From positions 1 to 39,334 of the forward strand of contig NW_026570610.1 in NCBI RefSeq assembly GCF_019649055.1: 39,334 bases of DNA, given 5' to 3'. The notes under the pieces were generated by a model. The model ran no database searches. It saw only the letters and a program-made list of their open reading frames with translations, and had not been told where the DNA came from. Made by a program: the position numbers and the translations under genes. Positions 21,920 through 31,855 of the stretch are shown one piece after another; position 1 is the stretch's first letter; each line of letters opens with the position of its first letter. The DNA is from Paramacrobiotus metropolitanus. Lineage: Eukaryota > Tardigrada > Eutardigrada > Parachela > Macrobiotidae.

Positions 21920-23425
21920 ATGGAAACCTCCTTTTCTAAAACCTGCATGCGGATACCGGAACCAAATGACAAATCCTTGGATTTTATGAGGGTTTTGCAC
22001 GAGCGACAGTCCGAAGGGAAACTGGGAGAAGAGAAGCAGCAGGAAGAGTGTCACACCGTTAGCATACCATGTCGTCGAATTATGGCCTTCTTAGGACTTG
22101 GTGAAATCCTACTGGGATTTATCATGTTCGCCATGCAGATGTACAGTAAGTGCTATTAATTTATCGCAGTTAATCTGCCTTGTTATGGCTAGATAAAAAT
22201 AACTTATTTCGCAATTTTTCTGTTTTTCAGTTTCCATGTTTTTGGCCAATCAAACTCATCTGGACACAGTTGCCGGTACGCGCGTAAAATAATATAAGTA
22301 GTATTTTTAATTTAAAATACGTCTTTCTCCATTTTTTATTAAATGTATACAGATATTAAAAAATGGAGAAAGATGTATTTTTAAGTTTTCTTCACTATAA
22401 AATAGTTAACTTCTGAACCTTTATTATATTTAATTTTCCTGACGTTATAGATTTTTTATATCTCATTTTGGCCCTATACTGCATTCTCAAATCGCAGCTG
22501 CACTTTAAATCGTATTTTTACGGTGCCGATAGATTTTTATTGTACATTTTGCATTTACTTGGCATACTTTTTTTTATAGTGCGATGATTATAGTACAGTA
22601 TAAATAGTGCGATTTTTATAGTATAAAGGATACAGAGCAAGTACGGCTGGGAATACAGAAATGATAATGACACGGATGCAATAAATGTTTGTTTTTCCTG
22701 TAGAAATCTGCAGATACGTTTAAGAACTGCTGATCCATTAAGCAGAATTTTATGACTGCATGAAGAGTTGTCAGCAGATTTTATGACAAATAAAGACGTC
22801 TTCAGCGACTTTTGTCATCGGCTCATAATCGACACTCTTTACAGGATGTGACTGGCCCTACTGTGACGTCAGCTTCCACTTAAAATTTGCCTCGGCAACG
22901 TACATCCTGTCGATCATTGCCGGCTGCAGCGCCTTCTTGGTGGCCGGGGAAAATTTATTGCCGCGCACCCGCCACTGTCTGGCGATCTTCGGCGTGATCT
23001 ACATCGTAGTGAATCTGATCCAGACCGTTTTGCTCAGCATCCTTAAAATGCGTAATGTCATCCTGGGCATTGCGCTGCACAGTCCGACGCATTTTACGGC
23101 GGAAGAAGCCCGCTTCGTGGACTCCTTGAAAACCGCCATGATTGCTATGGTCTGCATATCCGGCGCGTTGCTATTAATTTTGGGTGTATTATTACTGCTA
23201 AATATTTTACAATATCGGTCAAAATGCACACGTGACTGTACGAAATTCAAAAAACTCACACCGCTCCGGGAGAAAAGCGCCTGTCATCACACTTTATCCG
23301 GGCCGCAGTTTTCCTTAATGGAACGCAAGGAGGTATTAAAAAAGCCGAGTTTATTGGGCATATCTTCAGCGGAACGCCTACTCGACTCTGGTCGGTGTCA
23401 GGATAATGATAATGTCTTTGATTAA
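21920..23425 (+). CDS. Protein with four membrane segments, intact three-exon gene
   Basis: Exons 21920-22145, 22231-22275 and 22845-23425 join in phase 1/1 to give 283 residues. All sites are GT-AG and the donors are GTAAGT and GTACGC. The N-terminal 53 residues are charged and probably cytosolic. Segment 1 is near residues 54-72 (AFLGLGEILLGFIMFAM). A short loop follows with an NQT glycosylation-type site and two Cys (CDWPYC). Segment 2 is ATYILSIIAGCSAFLVAG, segment 3 FGVIYIVVNLIQTVLLSI, then a 40-residue loop, and segment 4 MVCISGALLLILGVLLLL. A charged tail of about 70 residues ends the protein. The topology resembles MS4A/CD20-like or claudin-like proteins, but I see no signature for either, nor the CCG motif of tetraspanins. 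It has no lesion, unlike most of its neighbours. Confidence 0.8.
22314..22381. repeat. Hairpin in intron 2 of the four-segment protein gene
   Basis: Arms at 22314-22340 and about 22356-22381 are near-perfect reverse complements (AAAAAATGGAGAAAGA(C/T)GTATTTT), with a 15-base loop. Likely a small folded-back insertion. It should not affect splicing directly. Confidence 0.8.
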
Positions 23426-23476
23426 GCGCTGCACTTATTGGCCTTCTGCTTCTTTTATTGTAAATTTGCTCAAAGA

Positions 23477-23482
23477 AATAAA
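23477..23482 (+). terminator. AATAAA poly(A) signal
   Basis: Lies about 50 bp after the stop codon of the four-segment protein gene. Confidence 0.65.
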
Positions 23483-24186
23483 ATTTTATTTTAATGGTTG
23501 CGCTTAATTGCCAAAATTGCCGGTTGTGAAAGATAAAGAAAAGCATACTTCCAGGTGAAAGTGTAGCTCAGTCGGCAATGTTTTCCTTAGGCGTTTTGTA
23601 TGGCACGAGACACTGTAATCAGTGCAGCGGCGTCACATAAATGGTCAAGGTTCACACTCGTTAATTTTTCAAGCAGTTAACGCCGGGTGTTGCACACGAA
23701 CTTTCGTCTTTGCCAGAAGCAAAGTGAATTGATTAAATATTCAGCGTCGTGTATGATTACTAAACTAATCATATCCTTGCGCATGATTGATGAAAGTTTA
23801 ACTCTATGAAGCGCTGCCAACATCAGTAGTTTAAAATTACATCCAGAGCGGGCGTTTCTGTTTCGCCAATAATAATACGAGTAATACGCACAAGCCTTGG
23901 CACACCGGCAAAAATAATTAGAGAATTCGGAATGTATTTTGCTTTAAATTTTTCCGTTTCGCCCGGTTAGCTAATTACAGGCCATTATTATAAACAGCAG
24001 GAGAAAGACTGGTAAAAGCCTTGAATTTAGTTTTGGATTAACGTGATAGCTACGTTAAGGCCTGCACATTCTCAGCAATAACATTTCTATCCGGACGAAA
24101 ATTGGTTTTTTTCGGAAACTGATCAGTAAAAGCTCCCGCTCAGGTATCCTGACGGCATGGATGTGGATGGGTTAATCTGCTGCAAA
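23483..24186. other. Intergenic, with one dispersed 22-mer
   Basis: No gene seen. Bases 24046-24067 (ATAGCTACGTTAAGGCCTGC and two more) are identical to 20838-20859 in the same orientation, so a short repeat family is present in both places. Confidence 0.5.
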
Positions 24187-25368
24187 CTATTAGCGGTCAC
24201 CGGTAGCAGTATGAGCTGGTAACACCTGCATGCGGATTGGTGTTCTGATATGCTGTACAGCAGGCATTTCCACGTTTTTCGCCAGACATACTGCAATTGC
24301 TCCCGATACTCGGCCCAATAAGGAGAAAACCACCCTAGAACCGTTAACATTTATCATATACAGTAGCATTTTCTTTCTAAAGGACGTAAGTGAAGCAGTC
24401 TCGCTCGCTTCTGTTTCAACAACGGCTCTGACCGGATCGGTTGTGCAGCCAAACGATTTGAACGTTTCCAAAAACCACGGCACCAGCGGGCCGTTAATCA
24501 GGTACCGTGCGGCCCTGATTAACGGGCAGTACCTGATTAACGGCACCAGCGGGCCGTTAATCAGGTACTGCCCACATCAGATAGCACAGAAGATTAAAGA
24601 GTAACGCCACAAAAATCATATTGGTTTTCTGCAGTTTCCGCTTTCTGTTTCTATCGATCCTTTCCACTCTTCTGTTTTTGAGATTTCCGGTCAAAATTCT
24701 TATATATGCGACTAATACGAGAACATAGCCGGCAGCTGCCGCCGCCAAATGGAGATACTTACATAATAACCGACGACATTGCTCAACGAACCAAAAACAT
24801 CCTTTGGTACTGTAGCATTCCACGCATGCCAACGGGCAGCACCGGATAATGTTCACCCACACCGCAGGACCCCAACGACGCCGGACACGTCGAACCAGTC
24901 CAGATTACTGCCAACGCGACCGTTTGCCGGCGACTGCTGGAGAAGAGCGCGGTTCTTGAAGGTCAGACAGAGCACCAGACCGCGGTTGCCGGCAGTGTAG
25001 GTCTCGATTCAGCTGCTGTTGAAACGGCAGCTCATTTGGAATCGGATCCAAATGGTGGCGCCAGAGTACAACGGGGTCATTGTCCACTCATTAAATACTT
25101 TCCCGTAAACCGCCAGGGCGCTCACCAGATAGCAAAAGGCACATAACACATAACACCGGGGGAGAGAATAAGCAGTGCTCAATAGACCACAACACCCGCG
25201 CAGAAGCCGGTTGGCCAAAATAAAGCATGCCGTTTCAACGTTGAGTACTGCGCCGCTGTAGCTCTGCAGAAAAACTGCCGTTTCCCATCCGAAACTTGTA
25301 GGAATGCCTGGGTTTTGTTGACAAACAGTTGTTTTATGAGGTGGCGGAGATATTATGGATAGTGACAT
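24187..25368 (-). pseudogene. Receptor copy F, divergent and broken
   Basis: Read on the - strand from an ATG at 25368. The first frame carries the N-terminal half of the receptor family (LLRGCCGLLS; then FQMSCR). It reads straight across the position where copies A, B and D have intron 1. At 25009-25011 a TGA replaces the Trp that precedes TEAY in copy A, and family-like sequence continues in frame beyond it (IETYTAGNRG). A frame change lies near 24865. The next frame (24557-24862) holds KTNMIFVALLFNLLCY and is cut by a local duplication. The last frame holds FGCTTDP, a possible 55-bp intron (GTCAGA...TTTAG) at the family's intron 2 site, and a terminal exon ending at 24190. Intron 2 is kept, so this is not a simple processed copy. 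Confidence 0.7.
24479..24573. repeat. Local duplication and 20-bp hairpin inside receptor copy F
   Basis: Bases 24479-24506 recur at 24541-24568. Arms 24524-24543 and 24554-24573 (CCGTTAATCAGGTACTGCCC) are exact reverse complements around CACCAGCGGG. The structure interrupts the sequence between membrane segments 6 and 7. Confidence 0.9.
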
Positions 25369-26858
25369 TGGATGATGTCACAAGATTTGTGAAGTGAAAG
25401 CATTTTTCAGGATGATTGATTTCTAACATGTTTTCATCTCAACATCATAAGAAAGTGTCACGGAGAAAATCAATAAGGCTACAGGAATGTAATTACCGGA
25501 CGCCCGCTATTGATAGAACCGAAAATTATTTGAATCAAATAACGAAATAATGAAAGTGTTGCGAAAGTAATCCTAGCTGGATATGCAGAATAAGGAATAC
25601 CTATGATATAAGGTCTACCTAGCAAGGCAGCGGTCATGAGCATCAATGCGGAACTGTGTACTCGGTGTTTCTTGTCTTCCGCACTGATGTTCATTTACTT
25701 ACGACGTAAACTGCAGCGCACACCGTCAGCGAGTTCCGCATAGAAATTCCTAGCGGAAATACTAGAACCTCACTGATAACTACATAAGTACAGAACTGCC
25801 CACAAACGCCGTCATGGTTAAGTATCCGTATGGTATCTACTCGTATCTTGGAAAACCGTTAATCAGACCAACCACAGAATTACCGTTGGTAGAAAAACAG
25901 AAAAATGCAGTAAGAAAACAGAATGCGGGCAGTTAAATGCAGTATGTTCTGCATACAGCCACGTTAGAACGTGTTGTGTACATATATGAGCAAACAGCGG
26001 ACTTAATCCTTTAGGTGATTTTTTTGTACTTGTGTTTGTTTGTTTGTTGTTAGGACTGTGGTTTCTGTCGAGGTGATTTAAACCCTTATCCGGTCGGTAA
26101 TACGGTTAAGCAGTTGTATAGTGCACAGGCAATTCGGTTTGGTTCGAGTTTGCGATGGTGGCCTTCTGCCAAACGCCAAGCATGTCTGTTTACGTTTACT
26201 CTAGAACAATTATTCATCTTCAGACAGTAAAAAAACAATAGTCAATGAAATGGTAGGCGCTATCCGTATACTCTGAATTGGTGGCAGCCATTGAAAGATG
26301 AATCAAGCCTCTGATGATTCCCGTGGAACTGCTGTCAAAACTTAACATGTGTGGGTGGCACGATCCGATCGAGTTATTCTGTTTGACTTATTACCTGCTG
26401 GTTCTTCAAAAACTTATTTTTCAGAAGCACGCTGCTATATGTATTATGTGTTACTAAGATGGCTTACAAATACACGTCAGGTGAATAAACTGCGTCCTGT
26501 ATGATACCGAGTAAACATGCACATGCAGGCTGTTATAAAAATTGACTTAATATTTTATCTACTGTACCAATACACATAAGCCGTTTGCTGCCATCTTAAG
26601 GATGGGAGCTTCAAATAAATAAATAGAGATTCCGATAACAGTGTAGTGCATTCTTCCTGTTTTGATCCTTTCGGCAAACTAGCTAGTTTCTGGAATAGCA
26701 TAGGTGGAAATCAATCTGGAACTGCTTCCTTGCGTTTTCAGTTAAGACTTCCAGACGACGTTGAGGTGTGCTGCTGTATAGATGGCATAGTCGGACGAGG
26801 GGTATTACCAGAGGCATTAGGGGCTGTAACAGGCAAGCGCGAGGAGATCACGAGTGTG
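25369..26858. other. Intergenic, nothing recognised
   Basis: AT-rich sequence with scattered short open frames on both strands. None is supported. The 26646-26867 frame runs into the terminal region of the large element and is probably chance. Confidence 0.5.
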
Positions 26859-26876
26859 CTTTATTGACAAATAAAG
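26859..26876 (-). terminator. AATAAA poly(A) stem-loop of copy R
   Basis: On the - strand CTTTATT, a four-base loop and AATAAAG form an exact seven-base-pair hairpin, as at 982-1001 in copy L. Conservation of both arms in otherwise diverged sequence suggests the structure matters for 3' end formation. Confidence 0.55.
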
Positions 26877-27120
26877 GGAACAATGCTGCGTAATAGCAGG
26901 GAAAGCAAAACAAAGCACTGATGGCTAAGCAAGCAAGTGAATGCTAGAAAAGCTCTTGAGCGTTCGTCAAGGCGTGAAAGAAGCAACTGGCGGCAAGCAC
27001 GTGCTGTGTGCCATCAGCTGTGTGATCATGCGCAGACTGGACTCAATCCAACGCGAGCGTACGCTGAGTCATACAGCGAGAGAGGGACGAGAGAGCAAGT
27101 ATGCTCAGTGTGTGCGCCGC

Positions 27121-27140
27121 GTATATCCGCTTCAGCGGAT
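27121..27140. repeat. Short hairpin ATATCCGCT/AGCGGATAT
   Basis: Nine-base arms with a two-base loop, in the terminal region of copy R. The core GCGGATATCCGC also forms the centre of the palindrome at 9900-9933. Confidence 0.6.
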
Positions 27141-28575
27141 ATGAGTGCAGTGCAGCAGCACACGTACGTACAGCGAGAGAGGCGATATGGCAAGCATGAG
27201 TGCAGTACGTCCATGGTGGGCCGTATGCACCAGGCGCAGTCATGTGCCTCTGACATGCCTCTGGGCGGGAGTCCGAGCTCCTGCGAAGGATGCTCCGACT
27301 CGGTACCGCGCCAGTACCGCACAACTCTCCAGTCGGACCCAATGTGGGGTCGCTGGTACGCGTCCTCTGGCAGTGGGAGTCCGGTGTCTGGTCGACCGTC
27401 CCTTCTTCACTTCCGAACCCATGAGTGGAAACCACTCACGGCCGGGAAATCCGGAAGCCGCTCGGGCGTTTCGTTGGACCGGTGATGCTTCTGTTGGCTT
27501 GGCTTCTTGCGTCTGTTGGCAGCGGAGAACAATGTAAAAAAAATGTAATGAAAGTTTTATACAGCGCGAAAGAAAGTAAATAAAGTTTAATCACAATTCC
27601 AGTGAGCAAAAGGGGTTACAAAACAGATCTGTCAAAGAGATCGAACTAGAAAAATACAATTCCGTTTGTTAGGAGAAATGCTAAAGAAATGCAAAAATCT
27701 ATCCGGGGGTCCTATTCCGACTAGGATGACATCCACGGGGCAGTTGAGTCTCCACGGGGTCTCCTGTCAACTTTCATCCGGTAAAGTTGGGTCCGGGGCA
27801 TCGGTTCCCGGGTTACCCGTCGTAACCGGTTAAATTCACCGAGGTCGGATAAGCACGGTTAAACACTTACGTCCGACTCGTATCCGTCCGTTCGGGATAG
27901 AGAGGCACTGTTGCGGTTGCAAATGCCGAGGCATCCTCTCTGAATGGGGAATAGAACCGAGGTCGGTTTGACCAAGGTCGGCCTACCGGTAAGTCGACCG
28001 GCGGCTAAAGGAATTCGGCTATGTTCCGAATTGCTAAAGTCCAGGTCGGAGAAAGCTGTAAGTGAGTCATGCGGCCTGTGTGGTCGTCATGTACAGCAGT
28101 TCCGTTCAAAAGTGGTCGGTTACAACCGTTCAATCTGCTACCACGAGCCTGGTTTAGAGTAATCCGAGTCGAACTGGCTCGAAAGTCCGGTCGGAATTCG
28201 TGAGTTACATCGGTGGAAGTGTCCAGTCGACTTCCATCCAATATGTGCCGTTGTTATCCGACCTACTGTCGAGGTCGGTCTTCCTATCCGTCGGTGGTCG
28301 ACTAGGGTTAACCTGCAATAGCATGCCCATGTGGGGCTAGACAAGTTCCTTCAAGTCGAATTCATCCACTGCAGACAGTTGTCGTTCTTCTTCCGTCGTG
28401 TTGATCGAGTTGCCGACTTCCGACATGTGGTCGGTTATGGTCGACTTCGGAAGGTCGGATGAACTATGTTTCCATCCGTCCGAAGGTCGGATTTTTCCGC
28501 CAGGAGGTCGGTTCTCGACTTCCAACCGCTTTTGCCGACTTGTTGTCGTATCCTTCCGACTTCTATACGGTCGCT

Positions 28576-28598
28576 TCCGACCTCGGCTTGAGGTCGGA
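28576..28598. repeat. Hairpin built from the GGTCGG motif
   Basis: TCCGACCTC and GAGGTCGGA pair exactly over nine bases around GGCTT. Confidence 0.85.
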
Positions 28599-29280
28599 TA
28601 TCCATGTCGGAGTTCCAGGGTCGGCTATTTTCCGACTTCCTCAGGTCGGAAAAACTTTGTGTTTTATCCGACGAAAGGCTAAGTTCTTCCACAGGGAGGT
28701 CGATTTCCTACTTCTGGTTGATTTTCCGAACTGTTGTCGTATACTTCCGACCTCCATCTGTTGACTTCCGACTTGTTTTGGGAGAGCTGTTCATTCGGCT
28801 ACAGTTGACCGGGTCTCCGTTGTTTGGACATCCTTCGGTCAGCGCTGACTGGCAGAAGGATGTTCAGCAGCGCAACTCCGTTCTTCTGCAATTCCAAGTC
28901 GGATCCGAGCTACTGTTGGCTGGTCGTACCTCTGGGCGGCCGAGTCCTGTGAGATAGTTCTCCTTGGCATCTGTTGGCCGAGTGACTGGCTTTTCATCAT
29001 GCAATTGTGTTCGCCTACAACGCTAAGGGTCTTTGTGGCCCCGGTTGCCAAGTCGAACTCTTTGGTTTTAAATTTCATGCACATGCAAATCCCTGAGGTC
29101 GTCAGATCCGTTTCTTCCATTCTGTTTTGTCGCGAACCTGTGACGCCTAGCCACTTCTGTTGGGGGTAGACGGCTCACGTCCACGAGGGGGATTTTCTTT
29201 GCCGTTGACAAGGGGTGCAGATCTCGTATTCTAACGCGGTCCGCCTAGGATGTTCCATTTGAGACATGGGGAAGCTGAGG

Positions 29281-29318
29281 TCCTCAATGGAGCTCTCGTC
29301 GGAGAGTTCCATTGAGGA
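29281..29318. repeat. 17-bp stem, 4-base loop
   Basis: Arms 29281-29297 and 29302-29318 pair at all but one position, which is a G/T pair (G-U in RNA). The loop is GTCG. Confidence 0.9.
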
Positions 29319-29921
29319 CAAAGGGAAGCAGGTCGCGGCGGAGTCGTTGGTACACCAGTATCCAAATCACCGTCGCTGTTCCTCTTCAGGGAATGGCAGC
29401 ACGTTCAAAGACGCGCGTAGTCGTGGTCACCGGTGAATCGGCTGGTTTACCCGATGTCGTCCGGGGGAGACTGCGGTTGATCTCCAGGTACAGAGCCTGT
29501 AGGTCTGGATTCAAACGGAGAATCCGGTTAAGTTACCACGTTGCTACTGCCAGCTTCCGTCCATGGTCGACTTCTTGTTGGTCGGCTACCATATGCTCAG
29601 TCGATCTGTGTGATCGTTTGAAGGTAGCGAGTCGTGGTTTTAACGATCTGCATCGTTACAGGTCGAACAGTTTGGATCTCCAAAACCGATCTTTGTGATC
29701 GGCTTGCACAACCGACCTTTGTGGTCGACTTGCGCAGCAGTATCCGTTATGTCTCCAAGTTATGGGCAAAGTACGAAGTCGACCTTTGTGGTCGGCTCCC
29801 GTACCTAGTCAAATCCGAGTCTTCCTGCACTGTTGGCGGCTCGGCCGAGGGATTTCCGCTGTTTACAATGGTGAAGGCTGCTCGGCTACCCGGTTCCGAA
29901 GTTGGCCACGGGTGCTTGGCA

Positions 29922-29965
29922 AACATGGCGTGAAACGCGCGCAGTCACGTGTTTCGCGCCATGTT
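29922..29965. repeat. 15-bp inverted repeat AACATGGCG(T/C)GAAAC
   Basis: Arms 29922-29936 and 29951-29965 are reverse complements with one mismatch, separated by 14 bases. Confidence 0.85.
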
Positions 29966-30488
29966 AGCGTAATCCTCTCGGTTTCTTCTCCGGAGTCGGT
30001 TGGCCGGAGTATCGATCTCCATGTAACGCGGATTGGGGCTTCTGTTGGCTCCGATGGTCGCAGAACGTGGTTGACGATCTGCTTTGTTAGCAGATGTGGT
30101 TACGATCTGTCTTTGCCATGCTGGGGAACTGGGGTCGGTTGCCCAGTTCGTTCCAGGGGATTCCTTGGGGGACGTACCGGTACGGTGAAAGAGCCGAAAT
30201 ACCCGGGTCTAACCACGCGTTTCCGGGTCCAACCAAAGAATCCGGCCGACTTGTGCAGTCGGCTTTTCTGGCAAAATCGTCGTTGACGTCCGCCGCGTAC
30301 ATGGTTGGTCATTTTCCAAGAAAAGAACTGAAGTATAGTGTCCATTCCGAAGTCGGTTCTCGACGGCGCTGTTTCTCAGCTAGACTGTTTCTCAGTCGGA
30401 AGGTCGGTTTTCGACCGTGCCGTTTCTCGGCAATACCTCCTTAAAGTTATTCCAATGGGGGATCGAGTTCCAATGTGGGAACTCGATC

Positions 30489-31793
30489 TTAACTGAGTGG
30501 AACTTCAACGGGTTTATCACCGCCGAAGTAATCTTCTTCTTCATCGTCGTCCGGGCCAGGTCGGTTATGTGGCCGTATATTAGGGTCCCTTGATTTGCAA
30601 GTCGCCGGGCCACTCCGCTGAGACATCTCGTCAGTCTCATCCGTTTCTTGGCCTGGGCGCTCCGCTCTGCTCTTCCTCGATTCCTTGGCCGCTTGTTTGC
30701 GGAGCCGCAGCGCGAACGGTCGTGCGCCGGGTGCTATGTCGTCCGACATCCAAGGTTCGTAGGGCGACGAGTTGAATCCGCTAGGCAAAGTTTTCTTTTC
30801 GCGGTACCAGCTGATGAATCGGGTTGCGTCGTCGCTGGGATCTACGTGATCCTCACGAAAGGCATACTTTGTCGCATACCGTTCGTGGGTGTACAGCAAG
30901 TCACGCATCCAGACAGCTAGGATAACACTTCTCATTGGTGTGCCGAGTTGGGCTACGAGGGTTTCCACAGCTGCTGGTATCATCTCATTCTGGTACAAGC
31001 CGTATAATGTATAATGGCAGTAATAATTGCCAAGTCGAGCTGCGAAGATAAATCGCAGGAATGCCGTGACTCCGTCCTGGGCCGTGTCAACTTCTCCTTC
31101 CGGAAGATGCTGGGTTAAATCCAGTGCTGCCCGAGCCGCGGTGATTACAAAGGCTGGGTGTGCGTCCGTGATAACGAACTGGGCAACACTCTCCAACTCG
31201 TCATGGGAGTATTCCCGAGCTCCTAGTTGGCTCGCACGTGTTCCGTCCGGGCTGTACAATGGTACATTCAGCAAGACCGGGTCGGTCATCGACGGCAACG
31301 CATTCGATCTAGTGTACGGGTGTTCAACATTCGGCGCTGTGTGCGCGTTCATGTTGAAGTCGGACCGCCACTGATGTTGTTCGAACAGCGCCTGGTATCC
31401 GGATCGGACGAGGAATTGACGAAGGTTTTCTACCATCCGCCAGATTTGTGGTCGGTTCCGTTCCTCGTAATTCATGACGTTCATAATGTGGTTCGTCCTT
31501 TCGGTAGGGTGTGGCATGACGACCTCAATTCCTTGTTGTCGAGCTCGGTCATAGCGAGGGTCTTCTCGGATCGGCACTTCCACCTGCGGCAGTTGTGCCA
31601 TCTGGTCGGCTACGTCGACGTCCATTTGCTCTTGTTGAGCTTCCGGTTCAACTGGGGCTTCGGCCGCCGGTTCCACTTGTTGACCTTCCGGCTGCTGATC
31701 GGGTGGGATGAAGTTACGTTTCGACTTATTTGTTAAGTCGACCGTAAGTCCGATTCCTGTTTCTCCAGATCCGGTTCGTTTCCTGGTGGAGCT
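30489..31793 (-). CDS. Longest open frame in the window, unknown protein of the large element
   Basis: Open from just after a TAG near 31795 to the stop at 30489. The first ATG is near 31625, giving about 378 residues (434 if translation enters from upstream by frameshift). The N-terminal part is Pro/Glu/Gln-rich. The middle (about residues 50-300 from the ATG) looks globular and mostly helical, with aromatic stretches such as GNYYCHYTLYGLYQ and ISWYREKKTLP. The C-terminus is basic (LRLRKQAAKESRKS), then acidic (DDDEEEDYFGG). A globular helical core with charged tails would suit a structural or nucleic-acid-coating protein, but this is inference; I recognise no family. It is the last coding unit before the 3' noncoding part. 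Confidence 0.55.
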   Translation of the reverse strand, partial: SSTRKRTGSGETGIGLTVDLTNKSKRNFIPPDQQPEGQQVEPAAEAPVEPEAQQEQMDVDVADQMAQLPQVEVPIREDPRYDRARQQGIEVVMPHPTERTNHIMNVMNYEERNRPQIWRMVENLRQFLVRSGYQALFEQHQWRSDFNMNAHTAPNVEHPYTRSNALPSMTDPVLLNVPLYSPDGTRASQLGAREYSHDELESVAQFVITDAHPAFVITAARAALDLTQHLPEGEVDTAQDGVTAFLRFIFAARLGNYYCHYTLYGLYQNEMIPAAVETLVAQLGTPMRSVILAVWMRDLLYTHERYATKYAFREDHVDPSDDATRFISWYREKKTLPSGFNSSPYEPWMSDDIAPGARPFALRLRKQAAKESRKSRAERPGQETDETDEMSQRSGPATCKSRDPNIRPHNRPGPDDDEEEDYFGGDKPVEVPLS

Positions 31794-31855
31794 CTAGTTG
31801 GCTCCTTCCCGCTTCACGGATAACGGTTCGTTGCGCTTCGATTCTGTCTCGAAGA

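Larger units (their letters stand above)
27700..30488 (-). other. Probable long 3' noncoding region of the large element
   Basis: Short frames exist on both strands, but none is longer than about 175 codons or convincing. GGTCGG is at its densest here (about 14 in 27840-28650). Many copies face a nearby CCGAC and so form hairpins. Eroded coding sequence cannot be excluded, given how often the frame changes in the coding part. Confidence 0.45.

Noticed and set aside
28398-28957. Overlapping + strand frames rich in Arg, Pro, Ser and Phe
   Set aside because: They are translations of the repeated GGTCGG/TTCCGAC motif in three frames and have no independent coding signal.
31027-31736. + strand frames opposite the 30489-31793 coding frame
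   Set aside because: They are antisense shadows of the longer, better composed - strand frame.
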